Shown piece by piece: positions 1 through 12,089 of a stretch of DNA of 64,000 nt. The DNA lies in assembly GCA_015501075.1 (NCBI GenBank), contig JADNYJ010000044.1, forward strand, positions 124,001 through 188,000, in the 5' to 3' direction. Origin of the DNA: Gymnopilus junonius. Taxonomy: Eukaryota; Basidiomycota; Agaricomycetes; Agaricales; Galerinaceae. The notes beneath the pieces are model-generated. The model was not told the DNA's origin, searched no databases, and worked only from the letters and a program-made list of their open reading frames with translations. A program made the translations under genes and the position numbers. The first letter of the stretch is position 1. The number at the start of each line of letters is the position of its first letter.

Positions 1-3000
1 CCTTCGTCTCGCTAGATGCCCCTTCTAGCAAAGTTGCCAGAGTAATGAGCTTAGAGATCACTGAACTGATAGAGACGTCGTTCTCCGAGGCGTTTATATT
101 TGACCCCTTTGGCCTAAAGGCATGACCAATGAAAATGATCAAAGCTTGAGCACGACGTCTCAAGATGGTGGAAGAAGATGCCGAATGATCTCCATCGCTA
201 GAATCTAGTAAGCATCCTTGCAGTATGTTATTTATCAGAAGAAGTCATACGTGATTGCTTCCAAGAAAATGGGCTGTATTGACGCTGGATCAATTATATG
301 TTTGACAATTCGACTGCTTTCCTGCAGGACCTCGTTTGCAGTCTGTTTGAGAAGCATTAAAGGGGAATAACAGCAAAGAAGACGAATCACCGACATAGAG
401 TTGCTGAGCATAGCTGATGTGCTGAAAGATTGCTATGGGCAAAGACAGGGAATTGTGAGCTTCTTCTGGTGACTGCCTGACGAGGCGGTTGGCAATTTTC
501 TCAATTAAGAGCATGGAAACAGGGGCTGTGAAATCTCGGGCCCCAAGGACATCAACAAGGTGCGAGAAGAAGCTACAAAACAATACTCAGCATGATTACT
601 GGATCAAGAAAAGACACTTAAAACCTACTTATTGCGTCGATGACGGGGTATATGGTTAGCAGCATCAGAAAAAACACGAAGGAACTCTCTTGAAGCAAGA
701 TATAGGTCCAACGGCTGAGAACGAGCCTCTTTTAAAGAAGATACCATGACAGGAATGATCCCGTCGATCGTCTACAAATAATGACGTATGAGAACAAGTA
801 TTCGTAAGCGAGGCAGGGTCGTGGCGTACCTGCTGAACGACCTTAAAGTTGTAGCTGTCATCGCGGTGGAAAACATTTGATCCCATAAAAGTGAAGACAG
901 GCATAACGTTGTAGAGAACCGACTCAGGCGCCAGACGGGCCAAACTGGCTATCAAGAGAAGAGCTTGGTGGAATGTCTGAGGGTTACCGGATACTATGCA
1001 ATAATGAGCACTTTCATCTCAAAGTTTGTGCTTATTACTGACCTCTTATCACCTCAACTAAGATATCGAGCCGTATTACACTTGGTGATAAGTTCGGCAC
1101 ATCCTGGAAAATCAGAGTGTGAAATATTAGTTGGGCAACAGATATAACAAAAGACAACTAACAATAATTTTAGAAGCGGCACTTTCAAGTGCAGACATTA
1201 AAAGTTGCTGAATATAGCTGACATCAGCCTGCGCAGGTGACAGAGCTTGCACGGTCTTGCTTAACGTGTCTAATAGGTGAGAAATGAGGTCTAGCGAGCC
1301 TGGCAACGATTTTGATCCCAAGATCTCAACGAGAAGGCCCAAGCGAGGAAGGATGTCGTCAGTAGGCCTGGTATAAATATTAATTGATGTGACGCGAAGA
1401 AATTCATATAAACGCACTCCGTGGTTTTCACTCGTTTAGCGCGTGGGCTCGAAGTTGGTCCAACAGGTGTGTATAGGTCGAGCAAATGAATGATCAGCGG
1501 CACATCTTCTAAAATTGCTGATAGGACGCGTCTGGCCAATGATTGCTAGAGGAAAGTTTAAACGCTACCCTACATGTCAGGAACATACTCACATTAGTAG
1601 AATCTTGTGAGCCAACTTCTATTAGGACCTCACTGAGGATATATTTCCTCTTTTGATTCAGAGAAGTAAAAAGCCCGGATTCGATTGTGTGCACAAGAGC
1701 ATCCTGCGCCGGTAGAGGTGTGCCTGTGGAGAGGATCAACAAATGTCATGGGGCGATTTGAAAGGGAAGGAACATACCTGAGCGGAAAAAGGTGCGTATT
1801 CCCTGCAAAAGATCGTCCCATGCTTGAGCTGTCTCGTTGAGATATCCCGCAGCACTCGAGTCATAGCAAGACAAAAGACGTGTTGCGAATTCCTCTGACA
1901 CGGAAGAAAATGTATCAGTTGGCTGTATCGATGAAACTTTCTTGATCATGGCGTGGACAGTAGGGAGGAGGATCTGGATCTTTGCTTTGTTGCTGATGGG
2001 GGCTGTAGACTTCAGCAGAGAAACCTGAATTGTTTCGGAAGAAAGAGCATTGATATGAGAGAGCAAATAACAAAGGACTCCGTGTTTGTAACTAAAGATC
2101 ATCACTTCAGCGACTTCGACGACAAGAAAAAAAGGGAAAACTAACTCGGCGTCGCGCTTTTTATCAGATTTGGAACGAACAAGATGCTGCTCGTGGAACA
2201 CTTTGAGATAGGAAGGGTCATTGGTGAAGTGATCACGATGTTCGACAAGGCCATTGAGATATTTTTTCAGGTCGCCTTGATCCAGATACTCTAGTGTTCC
2301 TGGGAGTTATGTGATAAGACAAACAGTCATTAAAAAGAGTTGAATACTCACTATCGTTCTCGCCATATATTACATCAAATTTATAAACAGATGATAACTT
2401 GCGATCAGCTAAAATTCGAACCCGAGAAATGCACTCCAGAGCTCCCAAGCTTATTTGTGGATCAGGACTCTGCAGAGCCACGAGCAAAGCCGGCAGTATC
2501 GTCTGGAAGTCAACACCATCGTCTTCAAGGATATGCGCTTCTAAGAAGGCAGCCGCGTGCAGCAAAGAGATACTCCTCGAATCTTTGAAATTATATGTGT
2601 TGTCGATTGTCCAAATGCCGGCTAGGAAGGCCAATGCATCTCCGTTCAAAGTGGCAAACAAGATTTGAAGAATGGTCGTTGAAAGTACTGGCACTGACGT
2701 CGATGCGTTTGCGAGCTGGTAAATGGAGCGTGCAAGCGATACGTATGGATGGGCCGCTTTTGGATCTGCAAGCCAATCAAGATTTGTGCCTGGAGGCCTC
2801 GATATTTGTGAAATGGCAGCAACTGCCAATATCTGGAGCCAATTTAAAGTAGTCTTGCTGTTTGGCTTTGTGACAACGTACTTGCCAAGAGAAATGTCCT
2901 GGGAGGACTAAGCAGCATTATTAGAGCAGAAGAAGGAATATTTAACGGTATAATGCTTACGCCGAGTGCCAGGTGCTCTTGTGAATGATCGTCGATGCCT

Positions 3001-5557
3001 GAAAGTTCATTGAGAGCAATGATTGCCAAAACTTTCTGAGCGAATGCAATTTGGCATTCTCCTGAGAGCTTCCTGATAATGGCGAGAGTGACGAGATAAC
3101 CCATTAACTTTACGTGCAGACGGGACTCATGGAGTTTCGTCAGGACAGTGTCCATGGTTTCATCTGGACAAGAAGAGTTGACGACGTTCTCTGTTATTAA
3201 ACATGAGCAAACTATTCCAATTCTCAAAAGCGAGATGAATCTTACCGGCAATCTTTCCAGCTACACTGAAATTGATTTGATTCATCAAGTCAATAGAGCC
3301 AGAACCATCGATCGCGACTTCTGGCTTGACCAATTCAAAACATCCTGTAAGCCATTCGATACTATCGGACTGTGAAAGATGTTCCTTCAAAGCATCCCAT
3401 AAAAGTCCGGCTGTCTTTTGTCTAGGTTTGGAAAATAATAAGAAAGGGAAAAACAGTTGTTGGAAGACGTCGTCCCGAGTCGTCGAATCTACAGCGGGCC
3501 AGAAGTGACATGCGACATAAGACAAGTGCAGACGAAGGATGTTGCGCTTTGGTTTGGACTGTGCATCCATTGCCGAGGATAAGGATGCCAAGAATCCTTT
3601 TGGGTCTGAGGCAAGGACGGGGGTAACAACTGAAGCATTTTCGTATAAAGCCTCTAGGACTTGAGTATGTGTGTCTTGAAGACGTGCAATGAGGAGGCTC
3701 CGAACAGTGTTCTGAAGTCTGCCGTTATTATGATCCTAACGATAATGCTTAAATGAAGCATACCAGGTCTTTGATATCAGACAATGCTTTGCCAGATATT
3801 GACTTGACTAGGTCTTTGATGGCGTTGGTTCGGACCTTTGCATCTGCATCAGTGGACGCGAGGATCATGTCATAATCTTCTTGAATACTCGAACTGGCTG
3901 AAATTTGCCCGAGCTGGGTACATGACGTGTCAGAAGATTTAAAAATTGCAACCAAATTGTAGATTCACCGTAGACAAAGACATAACCAGCTGCTCAATTG
4001 CATCCTTCAGGTCATCCTCCTCCTCTTCAAATCTTTCGACACCCTTCTGTAGTATATCTGGATAACGTTGCTTGATCAAGAACAAAAGTCGGCGAGCGGT
4101 TAAAGAGGTTTGGGGTTCTTCCGGTTTAATGCCCGCACTGATGAGGGTGAAAGTTAGGACTTCGATTACTGAGGGTGGGATTGTATTCGTTGCAATAATG
4201 TGCTCCAGCAAGGTCGAAGAAGCAGAATCATTCAGACTTAAGAAGTATATTTAGTTAACCAAAGGGAAGGGGAGCAAACTAAGAACGTACTCGTTGCACA
4301 ATCCTTTTACTATGGGAGAGAGAACTCTTTCACTGCCCAACCAAGCCGACCCAGAGGCTAACTCGTCCTTAAGAGTACTAAAGAAAAGTGAGCAGGATGA
4401 AAGATTGAACAAAGAATGTAAACATACGGCATACGGAGTAGAGCTTTCAACGTCCCATCAGTAAATTCGTCAAGCTCATCTTGAGCTTCGCAAACTGCAA
4501 TTAAGGATTTCATGAATTGATCAGCACGGGCAACATGGGCAGACGACGCCATTGCGGCCACAATGGCTCTTAAGGCAGCAGGAGCGAAGTCGCACTTCTG
4601 GGAAAGTGAAGCAAGAAGAATATAGCTCCCGAGCTAGTGAAGTCATATTCAGCCTAGGACTTGGAGATCCATCGCAATGAAAACCCACCACAGCGTCCTT
4701 CACGAGCTTTTTCGGCTTTTGCTGTAGAGGTTTTAAAAGAGCAGGCAAGAGGAAGGCCATAGTCCCTTCATCTAGCGACTTGCTTCGTTTGATGAATTCA
4801 TGCAATGTAGCAGCGTTGAATGCGAGCAAAACACGGTGGCCTAGGCCTTTTTTGATGGCGACTGGAAGCAAAGAAGTCACAAATCTTGTAAGATCTGTAT
4901 TTTTAAGCATCTCTGTGACCAGCGATACTCGACGAAGATTTTGAGCGGCGGATTTATAGGGGATGAGGAAGCTCCATGTAGAATTAGGTCTAAAAGGGGT
5001 TGATCAACACCAAAACGGAAATGGAAAGAGGGTAAGTACTTTATTTGAAGAATAGTGATCATCTTGGCAAAGTGTGGAGATTCATGGTACGGGAGAAATA
5101 ATGAAAGGACGGCCTCAATGTTGAACTCGTTTATTCTACAAATTTGAATAAGAATATTTTCAAGTTCCGAAAAGAGCTGTACGCACCTAAACCTCCTCAC
5201 AAGCCACTCCAAAATCTTCCCAGTAGGCGGCTCCATCAAATATGGACCAAGCAACCACAAAAACTCCTCAATATTCCTATCCAACTCCTCATTTGCTTCT
5301 GCAGTCAACAACGTTCTATCCGTGTCCTTAGCACGTTCAGAGAAGAGTGCATCTTCATATTTTTCTAAAGTGGGGCTGACAGAAGATAGATGAATGAGAG
5401 AGTTGACTCCAATTGCATGGATAGCCTCGAGGTCATGTAAATCTGCGTCTCGGCCGGTGAACAAGTAGGATGTCGTTGGTTTCCGACGAGACCGGTCAAC
5501 CAAGAGCGAAGCATTGAGGGAGGCGCTCTGGGCAAGCTGCGTGGCTAAGCTAGACAT
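1..5557 (-). CDS. UTP10: U3 snoRNP protein UTP10/HEATR1, 3' end outside window
   Basis: UTP10 is a large HEAT-repeat scaffold of the small-subunit processome in the nucleolus, needed for 18S pre-rRNA processing and rDNA transcription. The start is set by a typical family N-terminus (MSSLATQLAQSASLNAS, then SYLFTGRDA, then IHAIGVNSLIHLSS). Downstream on the minus strand the reading frame is spread over many exons separated by short introns and consists of hydrophobic, leucine-rich helical pairs typical of HEAT repeats. The gene fills the first 5.5 kb and runs off the left edge, so the C-terminal part is missing; the family is usually near 1,800-2,100 residues. Recognition rests mainly on the N-terminal 130 residues. 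I did not resolve every exon boundary. Confidence 0.88.
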
Positions 5558-5659
5558 GCCTACTTAAGCTCTTTGGACGCCGACAAAAGGTTAGAGCAGA
5601 GCAAAGTTCTAATCACAAACGGTGATCTAATTTTCTGCGCGTCCGAAAAGAAAGTTTGG

Positions 5660-5665
5660 CACGTG
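5660..5665. promoter_or_regulatory. CACGTG box upstream of UTP10
   Basis: A palindromic CACGTG lies about 100 bases upstream of the UTP10 start codon. The same hexamer recurs at similar distance before several other genes in the window. Binding by a basic helix-loop-helix factor is inferred, not shown. Confidence 0.4.
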
Positions 5666-5906
5666 ATTTCATCAAAATAGAAAGTATTTCTCAACTCGGT
5701 AAACCTGAGCTCTCTTCAGTCTCTAACGCAAGGCAAAAATTGTTGTTCTTCTGTGCTTTTCTCCCTTCTGCTTTCTTCTGGTTACTTTTGCTCTAAACTC
5801 TGTGGGCATAACTATGCGAATTTGAGGGGTATGCAGGATAAGTACAAGACTACAAATTATATGGTACAGGAGAATAAAATGAAGAATAAGGATGAGAGAC
5901 TATATA

Positions 5907-7157
5907 CTAATTCGTGACGCCGACCTCCCGCCTCAAACCGTTCTCTACCTCGAGCTCATCCTTCGAATCCTGCTCCTCTTTCTTCGTCACTCCTTCCTCT
6001 GCTGCCGACTTACTCCGTCTTTCTTGGTCCTGGTATGACGATTGCTTTGCTAGGTAATCCACCCACGCCTGCCTCCAGTATCTCTCCAATCTCGACGATT
6101 CCTTTTCTATGTCCTTCACGAACTGCCGTCGTTTCAACCGAAGACCTTTATAACCCCAGCTCTCGACTCCATCGAGCTTCATGAGAAGCTTGTCCAAAGC
6201 ATCAAAATATTGATGAATCGCATAGTTCTTGGATGTGTAGGCCAGCTTTCCTTGCGGCCCATCCACCTCCATCGGCTCGTCGCTCTCATCGTTGAAGTCG
6301 GATGGAGGTCTAGTAACGAGGACGCTGATGGTCTCTTCACCGCCGCCAGGTTTTTGGAAGTCAATGGAGCTTGGATAAACAAATTTGCTCTTCAGCTCTT
6401 CGAATTGGGAGGCGACTTTGTCTAGAGCACGAGAAGCGGCATGGATACGATAGCGTTGTTGTATATGAGAGGCGGCCTTTTCGTGCTCCTCCGTATACTG
6501 AATGGGTAACACTTGCTCCGAGGATGGTGTGGGAGTCGGTGAGGGTTGACGAGCGGCTCTGGGACTCTGAGGCTCGGTTGTGTGCGAAGGAAGCTCAGTC
6601 TTTGTCGAGGCCGGTGAGCGTTGATGTTGGTTGACGGGAACAGTCCTTGAATATCCGCGGGAGGCCTTAGGACGTTGGAATCCCTTTTCCTGCAAACCGT
6701 CATCAGAATCGACTGCCTCGCATGGATCAACAATGTCACCAACCCTTTCCAGGCGCATAGCTTCTTGCATCCTTAGACGCGTCTCCTCAGTCCTCGTCTT
6801 CTCCTCAAGCGCTTCCAGCCGTTGTTGTTCTTGCAGCGCGCGCTGCCTCTGCTGCCGCTCCAGTAACTCTTGTCTCTTCTTTGCGTTGAGGTACGCGCGT
6901 TCTCGAGGACCAAACTGGTTGTACTCCCAGTCATCTTCATCATCGTCGTCATCATCAGGCAGATATTGAGCTCGGCGAGCTCGCTGTTCGGCTACAGCAC
7001 GGGCACGATTTTGCATTTCGGCGTCGTAATCTGGTGGCACTCTGGCAGGAACAGGTTCGAATGGGGAAGGACGTTGGTAGGAAGAGTGGAGGTAGGGATT
7101 GTAGGTGACATTGGGGGGATAATTGTAGTAGTTGCTGTGCCAGGGATTGCCGTACAT
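5907..7157 (-). CDS. BAG-domain co-chaperone, 416 residues
   Basis: A single-exon gene encoding a probable Hsp70 nucleotide-exchange co-chaperone. The N-terminus is rich in Tyr, Pro and Asn (MYGNPWHSNYYNYPPN). A highly charged segment follows, with an aspartate run and a long Arg/Gln/Glu coiled coil (about residues 45-145). Next come a low-complexity Ser/Pro stretch and an IQ-like helix (AASHIQQRYRIHAASRALD, near 230-248). The C-terminal helical BAG-type region spans roughly 310-370 (IHQYFDALDKLLMKLDGVES, then RRQFVKDIEKESSRLERYW). The tail is acidic and basic and ends at VGVTN. The start ATG is the first in frame. It lies convergently behind UTP10 on the same strand, 349 bases downstream of that gene's start. 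The BAG assignment is by pattern only; the IQ-BAG order resembles BAG proteins of plants and fungi. Confidence 0.75.
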   Translation of the reverse strand: MYGNPWHSNYYNYPPNVTYNPYLHSSYQRPSPFEPVPARVPPDYDAEMQNRARAVAEQRARRAQYLPDDDDDDEDDWEYNQFGPRERAYLNAKKRQELLERQQRQRALQEQQRLEALEEKTRTEETRLRMQEAMRLERVGDIVDPCEAVDSDDGLQEKGFQRPKASRGYSRTVPVNQHQRSPASTKTELPSHTTEPQSPRAARQPSPTPTPSSEQVLPIQYTEEHEKAASHIQQRYRIHAASRALDKVASQFEELKSKFVYPSSIDFQKPGGGEETISVLVTRPPSDFNDESDEPMEVDGPQGKLAYTSKNYAIHQYFDALDKLLMKLDGVESWGYKGLRLKRRQFVKDIEKESSRLERYWRQAWVDYLAKQSSYQDQERRSKSAAEEGVTKKEEQDSKDELEVENGLRREVGVTN

Positions 7158-7292
7158 GTTTGTATATGTCGTTCGAAGATAAAATACAGAACCTTTCTTG
7201 TCAGTGGCTTATAAGCAATTTCGTCAATGTTCCATGAATTTGTCCCCGGCGGTTCCAGAACTTACGGGCGCCCACCAAAACTAGAAACAGCG

Positions 7293-7304
7293 CACGTGAC
7301 GTCA
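7293..7304. promoter_or_regulatory. Overlapping CACGTG and TGACGTCA sites upstream of the BAG gene
   Basis: The sequence CACGTGACGTCA combines an E-box palindrome with a full CRE/ATF palindrome, about 136 bases upstream of the BAG-gene start. A CRE next to a stress co-chaperone would fit stress-responsive bZIP control; that is inference. Confidence 0.45.
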
Positions 7305-7872
7305 TCGTTCCACGGCAATCTAAAGTCACTGCGCATCTTTGATGCCGTTACGGATAATCCGAGCAATGCAGTGTGAGTGTCAATCTGATATATTATATCT
7401 ATTCTTTTGGCCTTGAAATTCTGATCATGCTATCAGTTAGTCCTGTGAGATGGACTTCGCTTTTTTTCACTGCCTTTGGATGCTTGTGAGTGTGTTTTGA
7501 AGGAGAGAACTCCTTTGGGACTCCTGAAGACCCACAAAGAATAATAAATTGACAAACAAAGATGGGCCAGGTTTTAAGTATTCCTGCCAAATTCCAATGG
7601 CCAGAAGGTATGGAGAAAAATTGAAGCTGATCAAAGCAGCCTGATTGGTAGTATACGTAACATACAATTGGCCATTGTATGTAAGCGAACCCCCAGTTTG
7701 TTCCTTAAAGGGACCCTCTGCTGGAATCATCATCATCATCGAAATGTTGAAGCTTGAATTGAGCTTGAACTTGGAAGTCGAGCACGTGGGAAAGTACGGC
7801 TTTACTTGCTCATCTTTATCATATACCGAAATAACATCCCAGTAAGCCTACTTATACTAGTGCTAAGATGAA
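7305..7872. other. Intergenic interval, no gene recognised
   Basis: Between the BAG-gene promoter and the methyltransferase 3' end I see only short, unconvincing open frames. The interval contains one copy of a dispersed repeat at about 7655-7745. Confidence 0.5.
7655..7745. repeat. Dispersed repeat, copy A
   Basis: The segment around TGGCCATTGTATGTAAGC, followed by a stretch ending in CATCATCATC, matches a second segment near 12655-12755 at roughly 70 percent by eye. Both lie in gene-free DNA. No coding potential or terminal repeats were seen. Confidence 0.4.
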
Positions 7873-8928
7873 TTAAAGCACCTCTACAAACCAGTTCATA
7901 ACCCAAACCGTTCCATTTTCCATCCGACTTTTCCATTCAATAAGCTCTGTATTCACTTTAACTTGGACCTTTTGACCAACCCCAAACACCTCCTGCATCC
8001 ATAAGTGTTTCCAAGTTTCAGGTGAATGACAAAACATTCCCTTCTCTTCCGGAGCACCTCTGCGCTTTCTAAAACCTTTCTCAGGTCTTGATCCATGTTG
8101 GCCGAAGATAACTGAGCCCTTCTCTAGAACGAGGAGCGAGGTGAGGCGCTTCGCCAATTCCAGTTGCCTTTCTTCATCGAAAAGATGGAAAAAAGATGAC
8201 GCATGAATGGCAGATATTTGATTCCGGAGAGGTGTAAGTGATGTTAAAGAGCTTAGGTCTGGGGACACGGATGTGGAAGTAGGGATTTCTGTCCATGTAC
8301 TGGCCGGAGCGAGCATAGTGGGTTCGAAAATATCTCCTGCGATGAATGCCGCTGGGAATGTAGCCGGTGTAGATTTGAATAGTTCATGCCCATAGTCCCA
8401 AAACCCTTGGCGGAGGTCAGAGGCAAGGACCTTATCAACGGGCCAACCGTCTACAACTGCCTTCCTGCTGTCGTTTCCAACTATTATGTGATCGCATCAG
8501 AATAACGAAGGGAAAATATACCGGTAGATTACGAACAACAACACCCAATGTCCAGCAAGATGGGATTGTGACGCTCCTGAAGCAACTTTAAGGCTTTGTG
8601 ATAACCCGGTAAACGCGATATTTTCATTCTAAAACATCAGGAAATAAAAATGAATGCCAGTTTGTTATTTGTAGACATACCTCATGAAACCAAAGCAACG
8701 AATGCATGGATAGCCATATATCTAGAGGTCCACTCATAAGTTAATGAACACTATGAAGTAGATGACAGAGCAAACACGGCGTACAGCATATGCCTTTGCT
8801 TGTACATTCAGAATGTGCTGCTTGAGCTCTTCTTCATCTTTAATACCCGTCAGTTGCTGGAAGAATTCGGTCTCGTCAGGGTGGAGAACATATAGTGAAG
8901 GATCGAGTTCTGGTTTGATACTTGACAT
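7873..8928 (-). CDS. Small SAM-dependent methyltransferase, AusD/TpcH-like
   Basis: The gene has four or so exons. Exon 1 encodes MSSIKPELDPSLYVLHPDE, then a segment ending QAKAYAV. Further exons give YPYPCIHCFGF, MKISRLPGYHKALKLL and NPILLDIGCC, which is the SAM-binding motif I. The last exon reads GNDSRKAVVDGWPVDKV, LASDL and FWDYGHELF, then a substrate domain with IHASSFFHLFDEERQ, and ends MNWFVEVL. This order is that of the widespread fungal class-I methyltransferase family around AusD and TpcH, often found in secondary-metabolite clusters and acting on small molecules. No polyketide or terpene synthase is nearby, so a cluster role is not supported here. The motif I exon most simply joins to the next as GCCFGND, which requires a non-canonical-looking GTTCGT donor. 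Substrate unknown. Confidence 0.75.
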
Positions 8929-9968
8929 TATAACAGGTGCAAGTCGAAACCAATCTGTGACGGCTGATAGCGATATACTAGTTGCCTGTGCCCTTATTGC
9001 CTGTTAATTGAACGCTGTTTACTAAGGGTGTTAAGGCGTGGTAGAATGCAACTCAAAATACCTGGGACCTCCCTTCCGTGCCTCGATGTCTTTCATGCAC
9101 CTGAACAGGAATCGGAGCATTCCTTAATCACCGGAAATGTAAGTCCCCTTGCCGTCAGGCACCTTGGGGAACCAAACAAAGTATTATAGAACTATAAACC
9201 CTTTGATAACATTGACCAAGGATGTAAGCACAGACACATTGTTATGTCGCAAGTCAGTGGCTTACGGCTGCAGCGTCGCTCCATTTTGACCTTGTTGCCA
9301 TACACCAAAAATTCCCATTCCTGTAGACAGGATAATCGAATTAGTCAGACAACCGCCAGTTGTTAAAATGGCCGTGCTCACCTAACGACTTTTCGACTTG
9401 AAAATCTGTACTTGTATCATCGGATGCAGGAACTTATTGTACGAGAGGCACGAGGCTGTGGAACGTTCAAAGTTCAACGTTTGGCCACATGTCTTGCCGT
9501 GACAGCTGTGACCATGGTGGTAGCTCACACCAGATCTAGTGCACTGCGGTCGAACTTGGGTCGAACCGTAAATCGCGAGATTGTAAAGAACGAATCTCAT
9601 AATAGCGAAGCGGACCACTACGAATCGACTATCATTTTTATCAGGTCTGTTTCAGAGACTACCCAATGATGAGGAAGTTCATCCACAGATCCAATATTTC
9701 AGCATGATTGCTTTCTTATACGTGCAGGTCACTAATCTGCCTAGTTTATCCAGTCAAACGTACTGTTGTATGTGCCTCTATGGCATCCTCCATCAATATC
9801 GACATCCTATCGCAGACGTACTAAAAATCAATTGGCAATTGGCAAGTCCTACAATACTGCACTAGCCACAAGGGGTGTCATGGTGTCTGGCACCAATGGT
9901 ACTACACTTTATTTGAATTCTGTGATTCCGCATATTAATTTCCAAGTTTGCTATAATTAGAGGGCTTC
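8929..9968. other. 1-kb interval without recognised gene
   Basis: Several short open frames on both strands were read. None shows a family motif or a convincing exon series. Confidence 0.5.
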
Positions 9969-12089
9969 CTAGAACTCCAAGATGTTGGATCCATTCCATT
10001 GTGCAAGTATTACCCCCAGTGCCATGTTTGCGAAAAATAGGTCCGGTCTCGTGCTGAAATTCCTTGTCAACAATGCGCAACACAGGAGTGCGAGTCCTAC
10101 TTTGCGGTTCCAATTGTCGGTGTTGAACCCCTGCGACTGGATGTAGTTGACGAAAGGATCAAGTAAGTACTGTTTCTTGACCTGCCATATACCACAGGTA
10201 AGGTCATCTGGGAAGAACACAAATTTGATATCAACGCCATACTCTTGGATCTTTATCTGGACTGTTCCGTCTGCAAAAAGATCCCTGCCCAACAAATCTG
10301 CATAAAAAATGCTGTAGAACACATCGTTGTAGATCGGCTTGGCCATGTCTAGCCAAGGCGAATGCCTTCCTGCTGCCTCATAGTCAATGTATCTCAAAGC
10401 CTCCGCTGAACTGTCCCCCTTTTCCCCGACAAGCACATTGCCTCCATGTCCATCTCCTAGACCGATAACCGTTATGTCTTCAATGGACAGGAGAGCAAGC
10501 GCCTCTTTGAAAGTAGTAGCAAGGCAAGAGTAATGCTTCCCATTTACTCTTACAGACCAGGACAAAATCTGATCCACTGTGTAACTCATTCCTCCCAAAG
10601 TGAGACCCAGAGGATATAGGAAGCACAGGCGTTGGCCATCTAGGATGCGATCACAAAAAAATTGTTGGATATTCGTTTCACTCGGCTGCCGTCCAGTAGT
10701 ATTGCAGTAAAGAGTGAGGATGTCTTCAGCTTTGCGCATCTCAGCTTCAAGAATGACCCTGAACAACTCATAAGCCTCAGACGACATACTTGTGAGATCA
10801 AAGTATTGCTTTCTCAAGTCAGCTATAGTCGTGCCAGGAAACCATGGATAATAAACTACGCCTTCCACGGGATCAAAATGCAATGCTTGGTGAATTCTGT
10901 TGCCGAGCACACGTAGTTGGGATGCGCCAGCCAACTCGCCTTTCCATTGTGCAGTCCGTTTCTGGAATACGGATACTCCAGGGTCCTGTACACTCGTCAG
11001 TTTTAAGGCAGTGCTGTTGCTGGAGAATAGAGAGATAATGGGAGTTGACACCCATTTTTCCCTGTCATGAAGGTTTGGATACGTCACAGCTTCTGTAGTT
11101 GCTTCTGACACAGCGGCCTCATTTTTCGCTTTAAAATGATTTATGATGCTCTCTACAGGGGTCGAGTCCTCCAGCCAAAACAAATTTCCCAGCATGGCGA
11201 ACGGCAACGAGGAAGGGGAGGGTAGTAACCTTTCCCACCCACGCAAACGGAGGTTATTTCTGAAGGAAATGGGGAAGCGCGTATTCTGGCTGAATATTGT
11301 AGTCCAGTCCTCAGGTATCCAGATGCCCTGGGTTGCTGAATATTTTCGTACCACATATTCCTCCAGTTTTGCAGTATCTTGCGTGCTATAGATCCACTTT
11401 CCAGTAAGTAGCATATCCATCGTACAGCCGAAGCAAGCATATTGATGACCACTATTATCCTTAGGGCTCAAAAAAATGTCCGCATCATGAAGAATGAATA
11501 ATTGATCAGAGACGGAGGTCACAGGCTGCACTCTCCAACTATGACCCCCATTGTAAGTCATTGAATAGAGGCGGACATCCTTCTGCGACAGGATCTTGAT
11601 CCCGGATGCGTTTGGTTCTTTCAGAGATGCCTTGAGGCGGTCCGCTGCAACTATTTTCACACTCTTCTTGAGTCCGGAAGTGGTATGACCACAGAATCTT
11701 GCTGCGTCAAATTCCAAAGGTCCATTTCTGGACCACCACATCGGATCTTTGCACAAACCTACCCCCAGAAGCTCTGATAAAGCATCTTGATCTGAAAGCA
11801 AGCGCAGGACACTTTCGTAGTCTTTGAGAATGATTAGGCCATCCCAATCGCGCGGGACTGTTTGGGACGCATTGTATGACGCACTTCCTCCGGCGAGCAG
11901 ACCAACGATATTGTGGTCCTTAATGGTTCTGTCCGTATACCTGAAGCCCAAATGCCATTTCTCGGCAACAATAGGACCAGTTCTCTAAGGAGGTATCTAA
12001 TCAAGCAGGAATGAGGAAGGACGTAGGGACCTTACAATTTGCTCCTGTTCCACTTGGGATTGTTTTTCATTGGAACCAGGAAGCTCCAT
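9969..12089 (-). CDS. Putative nucleotidyltransferase-phosphotransferase fusion, about 690 residues
   Basis: A 54-base first exon (12036-12089, MELPGSNEKQSQVEQEQI) joins across a 51-base GT-AG intron (11985-12035) to one long exon ending at 9969. The start is set by this ATG because the long exon has no upstream ATG in frame. Near residues 40-70 lies GLLAGGSASYNA followed by DWDGLIIL, which matches the GGS...DxD signature of polymerase-beta-like nucleotidyltransferases. Near 520-560 lies VIGLGDGHGGNVLV followed by YIDYEAAGRHSPWLDMAKP. This resembles the catalytic loop (G-D-x-H-x-x-N) and metal-binding D-x-E of aminoglycoside/choline-kinase-type phosphotransferases. The middle has FxCTMDMLL and GIWIPEDW motifs I do not recognise. 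No signal peptide or membrane segment is evident. Function is unknown; both domain calls rest on short motifs. Confidence 0.6.

Noticed and set aside
6631..6969. Serine-rich open frame on the plus strand inside the BAG gene
   Set aside because: It is the antisense of the acidic and coiled-coil coding segment; composition explains it.
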